Part shown: positions 1 to 9,045 of the stretch, piece after piece
Numbering within the stretch: position 1 is the stretch's first letter
How the letters are laid out: each line of letters opens with the position of its first letter
Source: an uncultured Methylophilaceae bacterium
GTDB taxonomy: Bacteria; Pseudomonadota; Gammaproteobacteria; Burkholderiales; Methylophilaceae
Direction: 5' to 3'
Length of the DNA: 34,456 nucleotides
Assembly (NCBI GenBank): GCA_903899965.1
Contig: CAIULB010000022.1
Span: 1 to 34,456 of the forward strand
Translations under genes and position numbers: made by a program
The notes under the pieces: generated by a model
The model's database searches: none
The model's input: the letters and a program-made list of their open reading frames with translations, nothing else
Told to the model about the DNA's origin: nothing

Positions 1-853
1 CACAGAAGTATCACCCACGCTCATTTCTAACGTCACCGATGCGGTGAGTGATGAGGTCAAGCAATGGCAATCTCGCCCGCTAGATAGCGTTTATCCTGTA
101 GTTTACTTAGATTGCATCCATGTCAAAGTCAGAGATGCTGGCGCTGTGCGAGCCAAAGCCATTTACCTCGCGATTGGCATTAACATGGAAGGCGAAAAGG
201 AAGTGCTTGGCTTATGGATTGCGCAAACCGAAGGGGCTAAATTCTGGCTTGGCGTCGTGACTGAACTCAAGAACAGAGGTGTGCAAGACATCTTCATCGC
301 TTGCGTGGATGGTTTAAAAGGCTTCCCTGAAGCCATTGAGGCTGTTTATCCTAAAGCCACTGTCCAGCTTTGTATTGTGCATATGGTGCGCAATAGCCTG
401 AACTATGTGGGATGGAATAAGCGCAAACTCGTTGCAGCTGATTTAAAGCGGGTCTATTCAGCGGCGACCATTGATGAAGCTGAGCAATATCTCACGGAGT
501 TTGAAGAGAAGTGGGAGGATGCTTATCCACCCATTGCAGTCTCTTGGCGAAATCACTGGGCACGCATCACCCCGTTCTTTGATTATCCACCAGAAATTCG
601 CAAGGTGATTTACACCACCAATGCGATTGAGTCTGTGAACATGAGTTTGCGTAAAGTAACGAAGAGCCGTGGTTCATTTCCCAACGATGATGCTGTCATG
701 AAATTGTTCTACTTGGCACTACAAAATATTAGCCAGAAATGGACAATGCCACTGCGTGATTGGAAACCTGCGCTCAATAGGTTTACTATTCAGTTTGAGG
801 AGAGGATGCCTCAGCAGTAATTAACCGACGTTTACACAAAATACGGGACACCC
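1..853 (+). mobile_element. IS256-family insertion sequence, 3' part (left copy)
   Basis: The window opens inside an insertion sequence. Its transposase reads rightward, and the element appears to end at the terminal GGGACACCC at 845-853. I set this end by comparison with the second copy at the right edge of the window: read on its minus strand, that copy matches this one from the last transposase codons through GGGACACCC, and the two then diverge. Over the roughly 80 shared bases inside the window I see one difference (C775 here, T on the minus strand at 34434), a silent change in a Leu codon. The left terminal repeat and any target duplication lie outside the window. The family call rests on the transposase. 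Confidence 0.85.
2..820 (+). CDS. IS256-family (mutator-type) transposase, 5' truncated by window edge
   Basis: DDE transposase that would move the surrounding element. The frame is open from the first complete codon (base 2), so the gene begins upstream of the window; the GTG at 44 is only an internal codon. The segment before it reads SPTLISNVTDAV, typical of this family just ahead of the catalytic core. Candidate catalytic residues are the Asp in VYLDCIHVKVRD, the Asp in CVDGLKGFPEAI, and the Glu in TTNAIESVN, which is the expected order and spacing for IS256-type enzymes. About 272 of the usual roughly 400 residues are present. The stop TAA (818-820) lies about 33 bp inside the element end. 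No frameshift is visible, so this copy could be active if its 5' part is intact. Confidence 0.92.
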   Translation, partial: TEVSPTLISNVTDAVSDEVKQWQSRPLDSVYPVVYLDCIHVKVRDAGAVRAKAIYLAIGINMEGEKEVLGLWIAQTEGAKFWLGVVTELKNRGVQDIFIACVDGLKGFPEAIEAVYPKATVQLCIVHMVRNSLNYVGWNKRKLVAADLKRVYSAATIDEAEQYLTEFEEKWEDAYPPIAVSWRNHWARITPFFDYPPEIRKVIYTTNAIESVNMSLRKVTKSRGSFPNDDAVMKLFYLALQNISQKWTMPLRDWKPALNRFTIQFEERMPQQ

Positions 854-876
854 CCATTGGCTGCTTTTTTATTGTC

Positions 877-1107
877 TTAATTCTTAGGTTTGAAATTCTC
901 ATTCGGTGGTAGTCGCATGATTTTATCAATGACCAATCTTGCTATTGCCCATGCCTTGTCTTCACGCATCATTTCTAGCTCTTGCTCATCGTAAGGCATG
1001 TACCGGCCACCATGCGTGAGTGAATATCTCACCGAGTTTTCGACATTGGTGTAGGCAAGCATTACATCTTGTATGCGTTCATCTTTAAACCGGTAAAGTG
1101 ATGGCAT
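877..1107 (-). CDS. Small conserved-looking hypothetical protein (76 aa)
   Basis: I do not recognise this protein. It is 76 residues, mildly basic and probably soluble, with no signal peptide or membrane segment. The middle (about residues 32-63) is charged and likely helical, and the C-terminus is rich in Asn and Lys. The ATG at 1107 follows the mutY stop by 22 bp on the same strand, so it is probably the last gene of the rluF-like/uppP/mutY transcript. No good Shine-Dalgarno sequence precedes the ATG, which suggests translational coupling or a non-coding shadow. In gammaproteobacteria the gene after mutY is often yggX; this protein does not resemble YggX. The IS end lies only 23 bp beyond its stop codon. 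Confidence 0.55.
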   Translation of the reverse strand: MPSLYRFKDERIQDVMLAYTNVENSVRYSLTHGGRYMPYDEQELEMMREDKAWAIARLVIDKIMRLPPNENFKPKN

Positions 1108-1129
1108 AATTAATTCGGAAATATAAAAG

Positions 1130-2194
1130 TTAACGTTTTAAGTTTAGCAAAATATTTCGCACTGGTGTTGGGAGTGCGGCACCAATCGCATCTTCAATGG
1201 GTAGCCAAATCATATTAGGCATATTAGCCTGCCGTGGCTGATTGGCGACTTGTAATGGTTGAGGCACGATTTCTAACTTAAAGTGCGTAAATACATGCTG
1301 AATGCTCTCTAATGGCTCTTCGGCTTCTACTTCCAGGCCAAATCTTCGCAAGGCCACTTCGCTAGCGATATCTTGCATGCTGATTTCAGGCAGGCACCAC
1401 AAGCCACCCCAAATGCCACTGGACGGACGTTTTTCTAACATCACTTCATTGCCATCTAAAATCAATAGCATGGTAGTTTGTTTTTGTGGGATGGCTTTTT
1501 TAGGCTTAGGAGTTGGTAATTCTTTTGTTTTATTTTTAGCAAGTGCAAGACAACTTGCTTTGAGCGGGCATCGATCACATTTGGGCTTGGTTCGCGTGCA
1601 GACAGTCGCGCCCAAATCCATTAAGCCTTGCGTATAGGCAACCATGTCTTGCTCTGGTACTAGGGACTCAGCGAGCAACCATAATTGCTTCTCGATTTTA
1701 GGGGCACTTGTCCAGCCTTCAATTAAAAAGTGCCTCGCTAATACTCGTTTCACATTCCCATCTAAAATGGTTTGGTTTTGCTCAAAAGCAAAAGATGCAA
1801 TTGCTGCGGCGGTCGATCGGCCGATACCAGAAAGCGTTTGGATTTTCTCAAAGTCCTGCGGAAATTTACCATCATATTCATCTATGATGGTTTGCGCGGC
1901 ATTGTGTAAATTGCGTGCGCGAGAGTAGTAGCCTAGACCACTCCAATGCTGTAAAACTTCTTCTTGAGTAGCATTGGCGAGGCGCGCAATGTTTGGAAAG
2001 CGGGCCATGAATTTGGCGTAGTAGCCAATCACGGCGGTCACTTGTGTTTGCTGCAACATGATTTCTGACACCCAAATCGCGTAAGGATCTTGGGTATTTT
2101 GCCAGGGCAAATCATGTCGGCCATGAATCTTCTGCCAGGCAATTAATCGCGATGAAAATTCAGCAGATTGTGAATTGATTTGCTTATCTTTCAT
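1130..2194 (-). CDS. mutY: A/G-specific adenine DNA glycosylase MutY
   Basis: Removes adenine mispaired with 8-oxoguanine or G in base-excision repair. The HhH-GPD domain is complete. LPWQ is at residues 29-32 and the catalytic Glu44 is in SEIMLQQTQV. The HhH motif LSGIGRSTAAA is near 121-131, and catalytic Asp145 is in LDGNVKRVLAR. Glu44 and Asp145 are 101 residues apart, as in E. coli MutY (Glu37/Asp138). The 4Fe-4S loop is C199-x6-C206-x2-C209-x5-C215. A C-terminal Nudix-like domain (about 235-354) follows. I chose the ATG at 2194 (354 aa). The frame is open to 2272, but that extension is arginine-rich, overlaps uppP and is not MutY-like. The gene starts 29 bp after the uppP stop, in the same leftward transcript. 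Confidence 0.95.
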   Translation of the reverse strand: MKDKQINSQSAEFSSRLIAWQKIHGRHDLPWQNTQDPYAIWVSEIMLQQTQVTAVIGYYAKFMARFPNIARLANATQEEVLQHWSGLGYYSRARNLHNAAQTIIDEYDGKFPQDFEKIQTLSGIGRSTAAAIASFAFEQNQTILDGNVKRVLARHFLIEGWTSAPKIEKQLWLLAESLVPEQDMVAYTQGLMDLGATVCTRTKPKCDRCPLKASCLALAKNKTKELPTPKPKKAIPQKQTTMLLILDGNEVMLEKRPSSGIWGGLWCLPEISMQDIASEVALRRFGLEVEAEEPLESIQHVFTHFKLEIVPQPLQVANQPRQANMPNMIWLPIEDAIGAALPTPVRNILLNLKR

Positions 2195-2223
2195 CTCTAA
2201 ATCAAGCGCAAAAAATCGAAGCT

Positions 2224-3024
2224 TTACCAAAAGTAAGAGATGACGGCTACGCCGAGCGCGATCCGATACCAAGCAAAGATTTTGAAATCATGCCCTGCAA
2301 CATAGCGAATTAAGGTTTTGATCGCGACTAATGCTGATACAAACGCAGCAATAAAACCGACTAAAAACAATCCTACATCATCTACACTTAGCAGGTCTCG
2401 GTTTTTAAGTAAGTCATAACCCGTTGCTGCGAACATCACAGGAATTGCCAAAAAGAACGAGAATTCAGTGGCGACTTGGCGTGACAAGCCGAAAGACATC
2501 CCACCCAAAATCGTTGCGCCAGATCGTGAAACCCCAGGAATCAAGGCAAGTGCTTGGGCACAACCAATTTTAAATGCATCCAGCACTGTCATCGATTCGA
2601 TATTAGAAATTTTGGATTTAAGGGACAGTTTTTCGATAAACAAAATGACTAAGCCGCCAACAATCAGGGCAATCGCGACTGGGACGGGCTTAAATAGTAC
2701 TTCTTTGATCTGGTGGTGAAACTTGAGGCCCAAAATAGCGAGTGGTAAAAACCCAACCAAGAGTTGCAGGACAAAGCGCTGTGCTTGTACATCACTTTTT
2801 AAGGTGCGAACCACTTTAAAAAGTCTTGCGTGGTAAAGCCAGCATACAGACAAAATGGAACCAAGCTGAATCACGATTTCAAACACATCGCGTTTTTCTT
2901 TGTCTAAAAAGTTAATCAGGTCGCCAACGATAATCAGATGCCCTGTGCTGCTAATAGGTAAAAACTCTGTTGCGCCTTCAACCAAGCCTAAAAGTAAGGC
3001 TTTTAATAATAAGATTAAATCCAT
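2224..3024 (-). CDS. uppP: Undecaprenyl-diphosphatase UppP/BacA
   Basis: Integral membrane phosphatase that converts undecaprenyl diphosphate to the monophosphate, recycling the lipid carrier for peptidoglycan and O-antigen. High level in the cell is associated with bacitracin resistance. Family signatures are clear: EGATEFLPISSTGHL near the N-terminus (about residues 16-30) and PGVSRSGATI in the second half. The protein is hydrophobic throughout, with about seven to eight predicted membrane spans, and its length (266 aa) is normal. Two adjacent ATGs occur at 3027 and 3024; the AGGG upstream is better spaced from 3024. It lies 26 bp after the pseudouridine synthase stop and 29 bp before mutY, all leftward, suggesting one transcript. 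Confidence 0.95.
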   Translation of the reverse strand: MDLILLLKALLLGLVEGATEFLPISSTGHLIIVGDLINFLDKEKRDVFEIVIQLGSILSVCWLYHARLFKVVRTLKSDVQAQRFVLQLLVGFLPLAILGLKFHHQIKEVLFKPVPVAIALIVGGLVILFIEKLSLKSKISNIESMTVLDAFKIGCAQALALIPGVSRSGATILGGMSFGLSRQVATEFSFFLAIPVMFAATGYDLLKNRDLLSVDDVGLFLVGFIAAFVSALVAIKTLIRYVAGHDFKIFAWYRIALGVAVISYFW

Positions 3025-3050
3025 CATTGCCCTTTAATTAGAATTTAGAA

Positions 3051-4202
3051 TCAAAACTTTTCTTCAGGTCTTAGATAGCGCCACTCACCCATAGGCAATT
3101 TACCTAAGGTTACGCTACCAATTCGGATACGCTTTAGGCCAAGCACTTTTAAGCCCACCAATTCGCACATGCGACGAATTTGGCGTTTGCGACCTTCGCG
3201 CAACACAAAGCGAAGTTGGTCTTCATTTTGCCAAGATACTTTTGCTGGTTTTAATTTAACGCCATCCAGAGATAAGCCTTCGTTAAGTAGATCAAGATTG
3301 TTATATGACAAATCACCTTCAACCCGCACTAGGTACTCTTTCTCTACTGTTGAATCTTCACCGATTAAATGGCGCGCCACACGGCCGTCCTGGGTGAGTA
3401 CTAACAGTCCTGTAGAGTCAATATCCAGGCGGCCTGCAGGAGCTAATCCTTTTAAAAATCCGCGTTGAAATTCTCTTGGTTGTGCGTGGTGAAGTAGCGG
3501 ATCATCTTTCCACTGATTGTCTGGATGAATCAGCAGAATCGCTGGGTCGTAACCATCTTCTGCTTGACCAGAAACATAGCCAATTGGCTTATTAAGGATA
3601 ATCGTCACAATTTCGGACTGATGCTTTTCAGCATCCTTGCTGACTTCAATCTTCGCATTCATCGCCACGCGACTGCCTAGCTCATCAACAATTCGGCCAT
3701 CGACTTTTACCCAGCCATTCGTAATCCATTCATCGGCTTCGCGGCGTGAGCAAAAACCAAGTTCTGCCATGCGTTTTGAAAGGCGCGGGAAGTCAGGATT
3801 GCTCGGCAAAGGCTTAGGAGCAAACATTGGATTGCTGGCGCGGTCATTATTGAAATCACCCACCTCAAAACCATCACGCATTTTGCCACCACGGCGCGGA
3901 GTGTCACGGCCTGTGTCATCCAAAGTTGGCCGTGCCTGCTGAGGGCGCGGTGCTTCATCGCGCAATCTTCCATCGTAACGGTGATTGCGTTGTGAAGCTT
4001 TTGATTGGGTGTTTTCAATGTGCGATTGCGTTTCAATTGGTTCTTCCGTGTGCCCAACTTGCGCTCGCGCAATAGGTTTGGGTGCAACGGTACGGTCACG
4101 TTTGCTTGGGTCGGTGCGGCGAACAGGGGCTTTGCTTGCTCTTGGGCTAGTGCTGTCTGCCGGTTTTTTTGTGAGTTTTATGGTAGTCAAAATGGATGCC
4201 AA
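3051..4202 (-). CDS. RsuA/RluB/RluF-family rRNA pseudouridine synthase with long basic N-terminal extension
   Basis: Converts specific uridines of ribosomal RNA to pseudouridine. The order is a disordered, Arg/Lys/Pro/Gln-rich extension of about 135 residues, then an S4 RNA-binding domain ([20 protein letters not shown] onward), then the catalytic domain with the Asp in [17 protein letters not shown]. The C-terminal [21 protein letters not shown] and MGEWRYL blocks look more like RluF than RluB, but the exact target uridine cannot be read from the sequence. The start is uncertain: the frame opens with a TTG at 4202 without a convincing Shine-Dalgarno sequence, and in-frame ATGs exist inside the extension. 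It is the first gene of the leftward group with uppP and mutY. Confidence 0.88.
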   Translation of the reverse strand: MASILTTIKLTKKPADSTSPRASKAPVRRTDPSKRDRTVAPKPIARAQVGHTEEPIETQSHIENTQSKASQRNHRYDGRLRDEAPRPQQARPTLDDTGRDTPRRGGKMRDGFEVGDFNNDRASNPMFAPKPLPSNPDFPRLSKRMAELGFCSRREADEWITNGWVKVDGRIVDELGSRVAMNAKIEVSKDAEKHQSEIVTIILNKPIGYVSGQAEDGYDPAILLIHPDNQWKDDPLLHHAQPREFQRGFLKGLAPAGRLDIDSTGLLVLTQDGRVARHLIGEDSTVEKEYLVRVEGDLSYNNLDLLNEGLSLDGVKLKPAKVSWQNEDQLRFVLREGRKRQIRRMCELVGLKVLGLKRIRIGSVTLGKLPMGEWRYLRPEEKF

Positions 4203-4280
4203 AAGTTTGATTTATATGATGTTGCGTATTATACGCTCTAACAAAACTTGCTTGGCTAAGCGACGCATAAATTAGCCAAT

Positions 4281-4313
4281 AAAAAACCCCACAGTTATTA
4301 CTGTGGGGTTTTT
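4281..4313 (-). terminator. Rho-independent terminator downstream of thiC
   Basis: A perfect inverted repeat, AACCCCACAG / TTATTA / CTGTGGGGTT, is flanked by A and T runs on both sides, so it can act in both directions. It begins 17 bp beyond the thiC stop on the minus strand and precedes the TTG start of the pseudouridine synthase. Its likely job is to end the thiC transcript. Confidence 0.9.
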
Positions 4314-4329
4314 AAGCGTGCAAGGCCGT

Positions 4330-6216
<1,887 letters not shown>

Positions 6217-6340
6217 CTACTCCAAAAAAATTACAACGGAGTAGGGAAGCGATGGACTAGCTTCCCTACGGCGGCATTACCCGCATCAGGTTCAAAGGGT
6301 GTATCTCACTCCAAAACACTGTTTTGGAGACCCCTAGCAA
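6217..6340 (-). promoter_or_regulatory. TPP riboswitch (thi box) with ribosome-binding-site-masking expression platform
   Basis: On the minus strand the 5' leader of thiC holds the conserved thi-box elements in order. These are CTAGGGGTCT, a P3 hairpin (6309-6329, nine-base-pair arms, ACT loop), TGAGATACACCCTTTGAACCTGAT, a GGGTAATGCC segment, and GTAGGGAA. The aptamer spans about 6257-6340. The platform is readable. GTAGGGAAGC (6269-6260) can pair perfectly with GCTTCCCTAC (6250-6241). Alternatively CTACTCC (6244-6238) can pair with GGAGTAG (6223-6217), which contains the thiC Shine-Dalgarno sequence. The two arms share CTAC, so they exclude each other. Ligand binding would hold GTAGGGAA in the aptamer and leave the masking arm free, lowering translation. 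Aptamer identity is certain; the switching model is inference. Confidence 0.95.
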
Positions 6341-6378
6341 TGCCCTCAAAATTACGCGAAAAACCCCATAAAAGCAAG

Positions 6379-6407
6379 CGATAAAATGAATTGGCTTCAG
6401 TTATAAT
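6379..6407 (+). promoter_or_regulatory. Candidate sigma-70 promoter for pcm-tolC
   Basis: A perfect TATAAT occurs at 6402-6407, 33 bp before the pcm ATG, so a transcript would start near 6414. The hexamer 17 bp upstream (6379-6384) is a poor -35 match. It sits in the divergent region shared with the thiC riboswitch leader. Only the -10 element is persuasive. Confidence 0.4.
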
Positions 6408-6440
6408 GAGAGCTAAAGATTGATTTAAAAAGGGTTAGCA

Positions 6441-7115
6441 ATGAGTTTGAAACAAGAGTCAATGTCAGTTCAACAATCTCGCTTCAACATGATAGAACAG
6501 CAAATTCGTCCTTGGGATGTCTTGGATGGCGCTGTGCTTGGGTTGCTCGCAAAACTACCGCGCGAAGATTTTGTGCCTAAACAATATGTAGGCTTGGCAT
6601 TCGCAGATTTGGAAATTCCGCTGGGGGATGGCCAATTGATGTTGTCGCCAAAAATGGAAGGCCGCATTCTTCAGTCATTAGAAATTAAAAAGACAGATAA
6701 AGTCTTGGAGATTGGCACAGGCAGTGGTTATTTGACTGCTTTATTAGCAATGCAAGCTAAGCATGTGGATAGCGTTGAGCTGAATGCAAAAATTAGTAAA
6801 CAGGCTGCTAAAAATATCGCCGCGCAAGGCATTGAAAATGTGAATTTAGTCGTGGCAGATGGCGTCTATGGTTTGGCAGCCAATGCGCCTTATGATGTGA
6901 TTGTCTTTACAGGCTCAACCCCTTTATTAAATACGCAAGTTGAACGTCAGTTAGCAGTTGGTGGTCGTATGTTCGTGGTGGTGGGTGATGCGCCTGCAAT
7001 GGAAGCGACATTAATCACGCGCATTTCTTCAGACAATTTTAAGACGGACGTGTTGTTTGAGACTTGTCTTCCAGCAATTGTGAATGCGCCTCAAGCAGAA
7101 AAGTTTGCGTTTTAG
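6441..7115 (+). CDS. pcm: Protein-L-isoaspartate O-methyltransferase family protein
   Basis: SAM-dependent methyltransferase related to the enzymes that methylate isoaspartyl residues to start repair of aged proteins. The SAM-binding motif I is KVLEIGTGSGYLTALLA (about residues 82-98). It is preceded by the family block LMLSPKMEGRILQSLEI. The acidic end of the second strand reads VDSVELN, and VVADGVYGL follows. The length (224 aa) fits the family. An ATG at 6441 follows AAGGG by eight bases. In many betaproteobacteria a Pcm-like gene sits directly ahead of tolC, as here (16 bp gap), so it may have a role in envelope or export. The substrate is not provable from sequence, and an upstream rhodanese gene often seen in this context is absent. 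Confidence 0.85.
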   Translation: MSLKQESMSVQQSRFNMIEQQIRPWDVLDGAVLGLLAKLPREDFVPKQYVGLAFADLEIPLGDGQLMLSPKMEGRILQSLEIKKTDKVLEIGTGSGYLTALLAMQAKHVDSVELNAKISKQAAKNIAAQGIENVNLVVADGVYGLAANAPYDVIVFTGSTPLLNTQVERQLAVGGRMFVVVGDAPAMEATLITRISSDNFKTDVLFETCLPAIVNAPQAEKFAF

Positions 7116-7131
7116 AAAGTTATTCTTAAGC

Positions 7132-8469
7132 ATGCGTCTTAAATTTTTAATCCTAACGGTCGCGCTATCTGCTGCTCATCCAGCGGCGGCGGCTGACAGC
7201 CAAAATTTGATGCAGATTTATCAGCAAGCCCTTAGCCATGATCCAGTTTGGATGTCTGCACAAAGTAGCAATCGAGCTCTACAAGAAAAGTTACCCCAAG
7301 GCCAATCACAGTTTTTACCTGCTGTCACTTTTAATGCTGGCGCAAGCGCTTCAAAAACTGAGTTTAGCCCAGTAGGTGCAACAGTTTTTAGTAATAATAA
7401 ATCGACATTTTCCGGTTACACCTACGATTTGAATGTTACGCAGCCTTTGTACCACAAGCAGTATTGGGCACAATTAAATCAGGCGAAAAGTAAAGTGATG
7501 CAGGCTAATCAGCAGCTTGCATTTGCCCATCAAGGCTTGATTCTGAGGGTCGCTAAGACATATTTTGATGTTTTGCTAGCTCAAGATAAGGTTGAGTTAA
7601 TTGATGCGCAAAAAAAGGCGACAGTTCATCAGTTGGAGTAGGCTAAAGCCAACTTCGATGTGGGCACTTCAACCATTACTGATTTTAATGAGGCGCAAGC
7701 TAGATTTGATTTGATACAGGCGCTGGAAATTGCCGCTCAAAGTGATGTTGAAGTAAAAAAACAGGCAATTAATGCAATCATTGGTAAGCTACCAAGTCCG
7801 CTAAGCGCGGTCAGAGATGACTTGCAAATTAAGCTGCCTGAGCCATTTGATATTGAAAAATGGGTGGAAGTTGCTGAACAAAACAGCTTAAGTATTGCTG
7901 TCCAACAGAAAAACTTGGAAATTGCCACACAAGAAATTGAAGCCCAAAACTCTGGCCACTTCCCTATATTGGATGCTGTGGGTGATTACAAAGGGGGCTA
8001 CTCCACTGGGGGTATCAATGGCTATGGTACCGATTTGCAAAATACGACTATTGGTTTGCAATTACAAATCCCTCTCTATCAAGGTGGCTATGTCACTTCA
8101 AAAGTGCGTGAGGCTGTCGCGAACAAACAAAAAGCCCAGGATGATTTGGAAGGCTCTAAACGCCAAGCCGATTTGGATACGCGCTCAGCCTATTTAAATT
8201 TAGCTAGCAGCGTGGCGCAAATTAAGGCTTATGAGCAGGCGCTAAATTCCAGTCAAAGCCAGTTGGATTCAACCAATCTTGGCTACGAAGTAGGAGTACG
8301 AACCAGTGTGGACGTGCTGAATGCACAACAGCAATATTTCAGCGCAAAGCGTGATTTATTGCAGTCTCGTTATACTTATTTGGTGAATATTTTATTGCTC
8401 AAGTCGGCAGTTGGCCTGCTCAGCGAAGCAGATTTAGAAGGTGTGAATCAACAGTTAGTCAGCCGTTAG
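7132..8469 (+). pseudogene. tolC: TolC-family outer-membrane efflux protein interrupted by an in-frame TAG
   Basis: Outer-membrane channel of type I secretion and RND/MFS efflux systems. The reading frame runs from the ATG at 7132 (signal peptide MRLKFLILTVALSAAHPAAAA) to the TAG at 8467-8469, 446 codons, normal for TolC. It is broken only by a TAG at 7639-7641 (codon 170). The flanking protein reads VHQLE-stop-AKANFDVGTSTITDFNEAQARFDL, where homologues usually carry Gln, so one C-to-T change (CAG to TAG) explains it. Both halves keep good TolC repeats (LNVTQPLYHKQYW; LQLQIPLYQGGYVTSKV; YEVGVRTSVDVLNAQQQYF) with no other lesion. A GTG at 7660 could start the second half, but without a signal peptide it could not form the channel. 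A sequencing error or suppressor-dependent readthrough are alternatives. Confidence 0.88.
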
Positions 8470-8485
8470 TCGGCGCGGAGGCATG

Positions 8486-9043
8486 ATGACGAAAGTGGCG
8501 TGTGTGACAGATCGCAATCAAAGTCAGTTGGTGATTGTGGATATGCAAACCAAACTCAGTAGCGTGATGTCCGACCATATTGCTGGCGTTGTCAGAAACT
8601 GCGCTATTCTTTTGCAAAGCGCCGCTTTGCTTGAAATCCCCACTATCTTTACCGAGCAATATCCTAAAGCCCTTGGGCCTACTGTGCCTGAGTTATCTCC
8701 ATATATGACTGGTAAGAAAGCGGTTGAGAAAACCGCTTTCTCTTGCTGCGGCGAAGCCGCTTTTACACGTCAACTATTGGGGGACCATAAACAAGTCATT
8801 TTGGCTGGCATGGAAGCACACATCTGCGTTCTGCAAACCGCACTTGATTTGCTAGCTCAAGGTAAAACCGTTTTTGTGCTTGAAGATGCCGTGATTTCTC
8901 GCAATCTTGAAAATAAGCGCAATGCTCTCAATAGAATGCGGGAAGCTGGGGTGATTATTAGTAATACCGAGTCTTTGGTTTTTGAATGGTTAGGCGTTGC
9001 AGAAGGCGATACCTTTAAAAAAATCAGCCAGCTTGTTCGATAG
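8486..9043 (+). CDS. Isochorismatase-family cysteine hydrolase
   Basis: Cytosolic alpha/beta hydrolase of the isochorismatase superfamily, which includes YcaC-like and nicotinamidase-type enzymes. The catalytic triad is visible: Asp19 in LVIVDMQTKL, Lys82 in AVEKTAFSC, and Cys114 in GMEAHICVLQTALDLL. The natural substrate is unknown, and nothing nearby supports isochorismate chemistry. GGAGG at 8477-8481 is four bases from the ATG at 8486 and one from the ATG at 8483, so I prefer 8486 (185 aa). It follows tolC by 16 bp and is probably co-transcribed. Its stop lies two bases from the stop of convergent waaA. Confidence 0.88.
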   Translation: MTKVACVTDRNQSQLVIVDMQTKLSSVMSDHIAGVVRNCAILLQSAALLEIPTIFTEQYPKALGPTVPELSPYMTGKKAVEKTAFSCCGEAAFTRQLLGDHKQVILAGMEAHICVLQTALDLLAQGKTVFVLEDAVISRNLENKRNALNRMREAGVIISNTESLVFEWLGVAEGDTFKKISQLVR

Positions 9044-9045
9044 CC

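Noticed and set aside
2195-2272. N-terminal extension of MutY to an upstream start at 2272
   Set aside because: The extra 26 residues are arginine/leucine rich, overlap uppP, and are not MutY-like; the ATG at 2194 gives the normal length and motif positions.
3707-4099. Overlapping minus-strand and plus-strand ORFs within the pseudouridine synthase and other long genes
   Set aside because: They are frame shadows of the real gene with low-complexity translations and no initiation signals.
7639-7641. Reassigned or recoded TAG codon
   Set aside because: TAG is used as an ordinary stop in several genes here and RF1 is intact; no downstream recoding element is apparent.
7660-8469. Separate gene starting at GTG 7660
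   Set aside because: It is simply the continuation of tolC in the same frame after the amber codon, with no signal peptide and no Shine-Dalgarno sequence.
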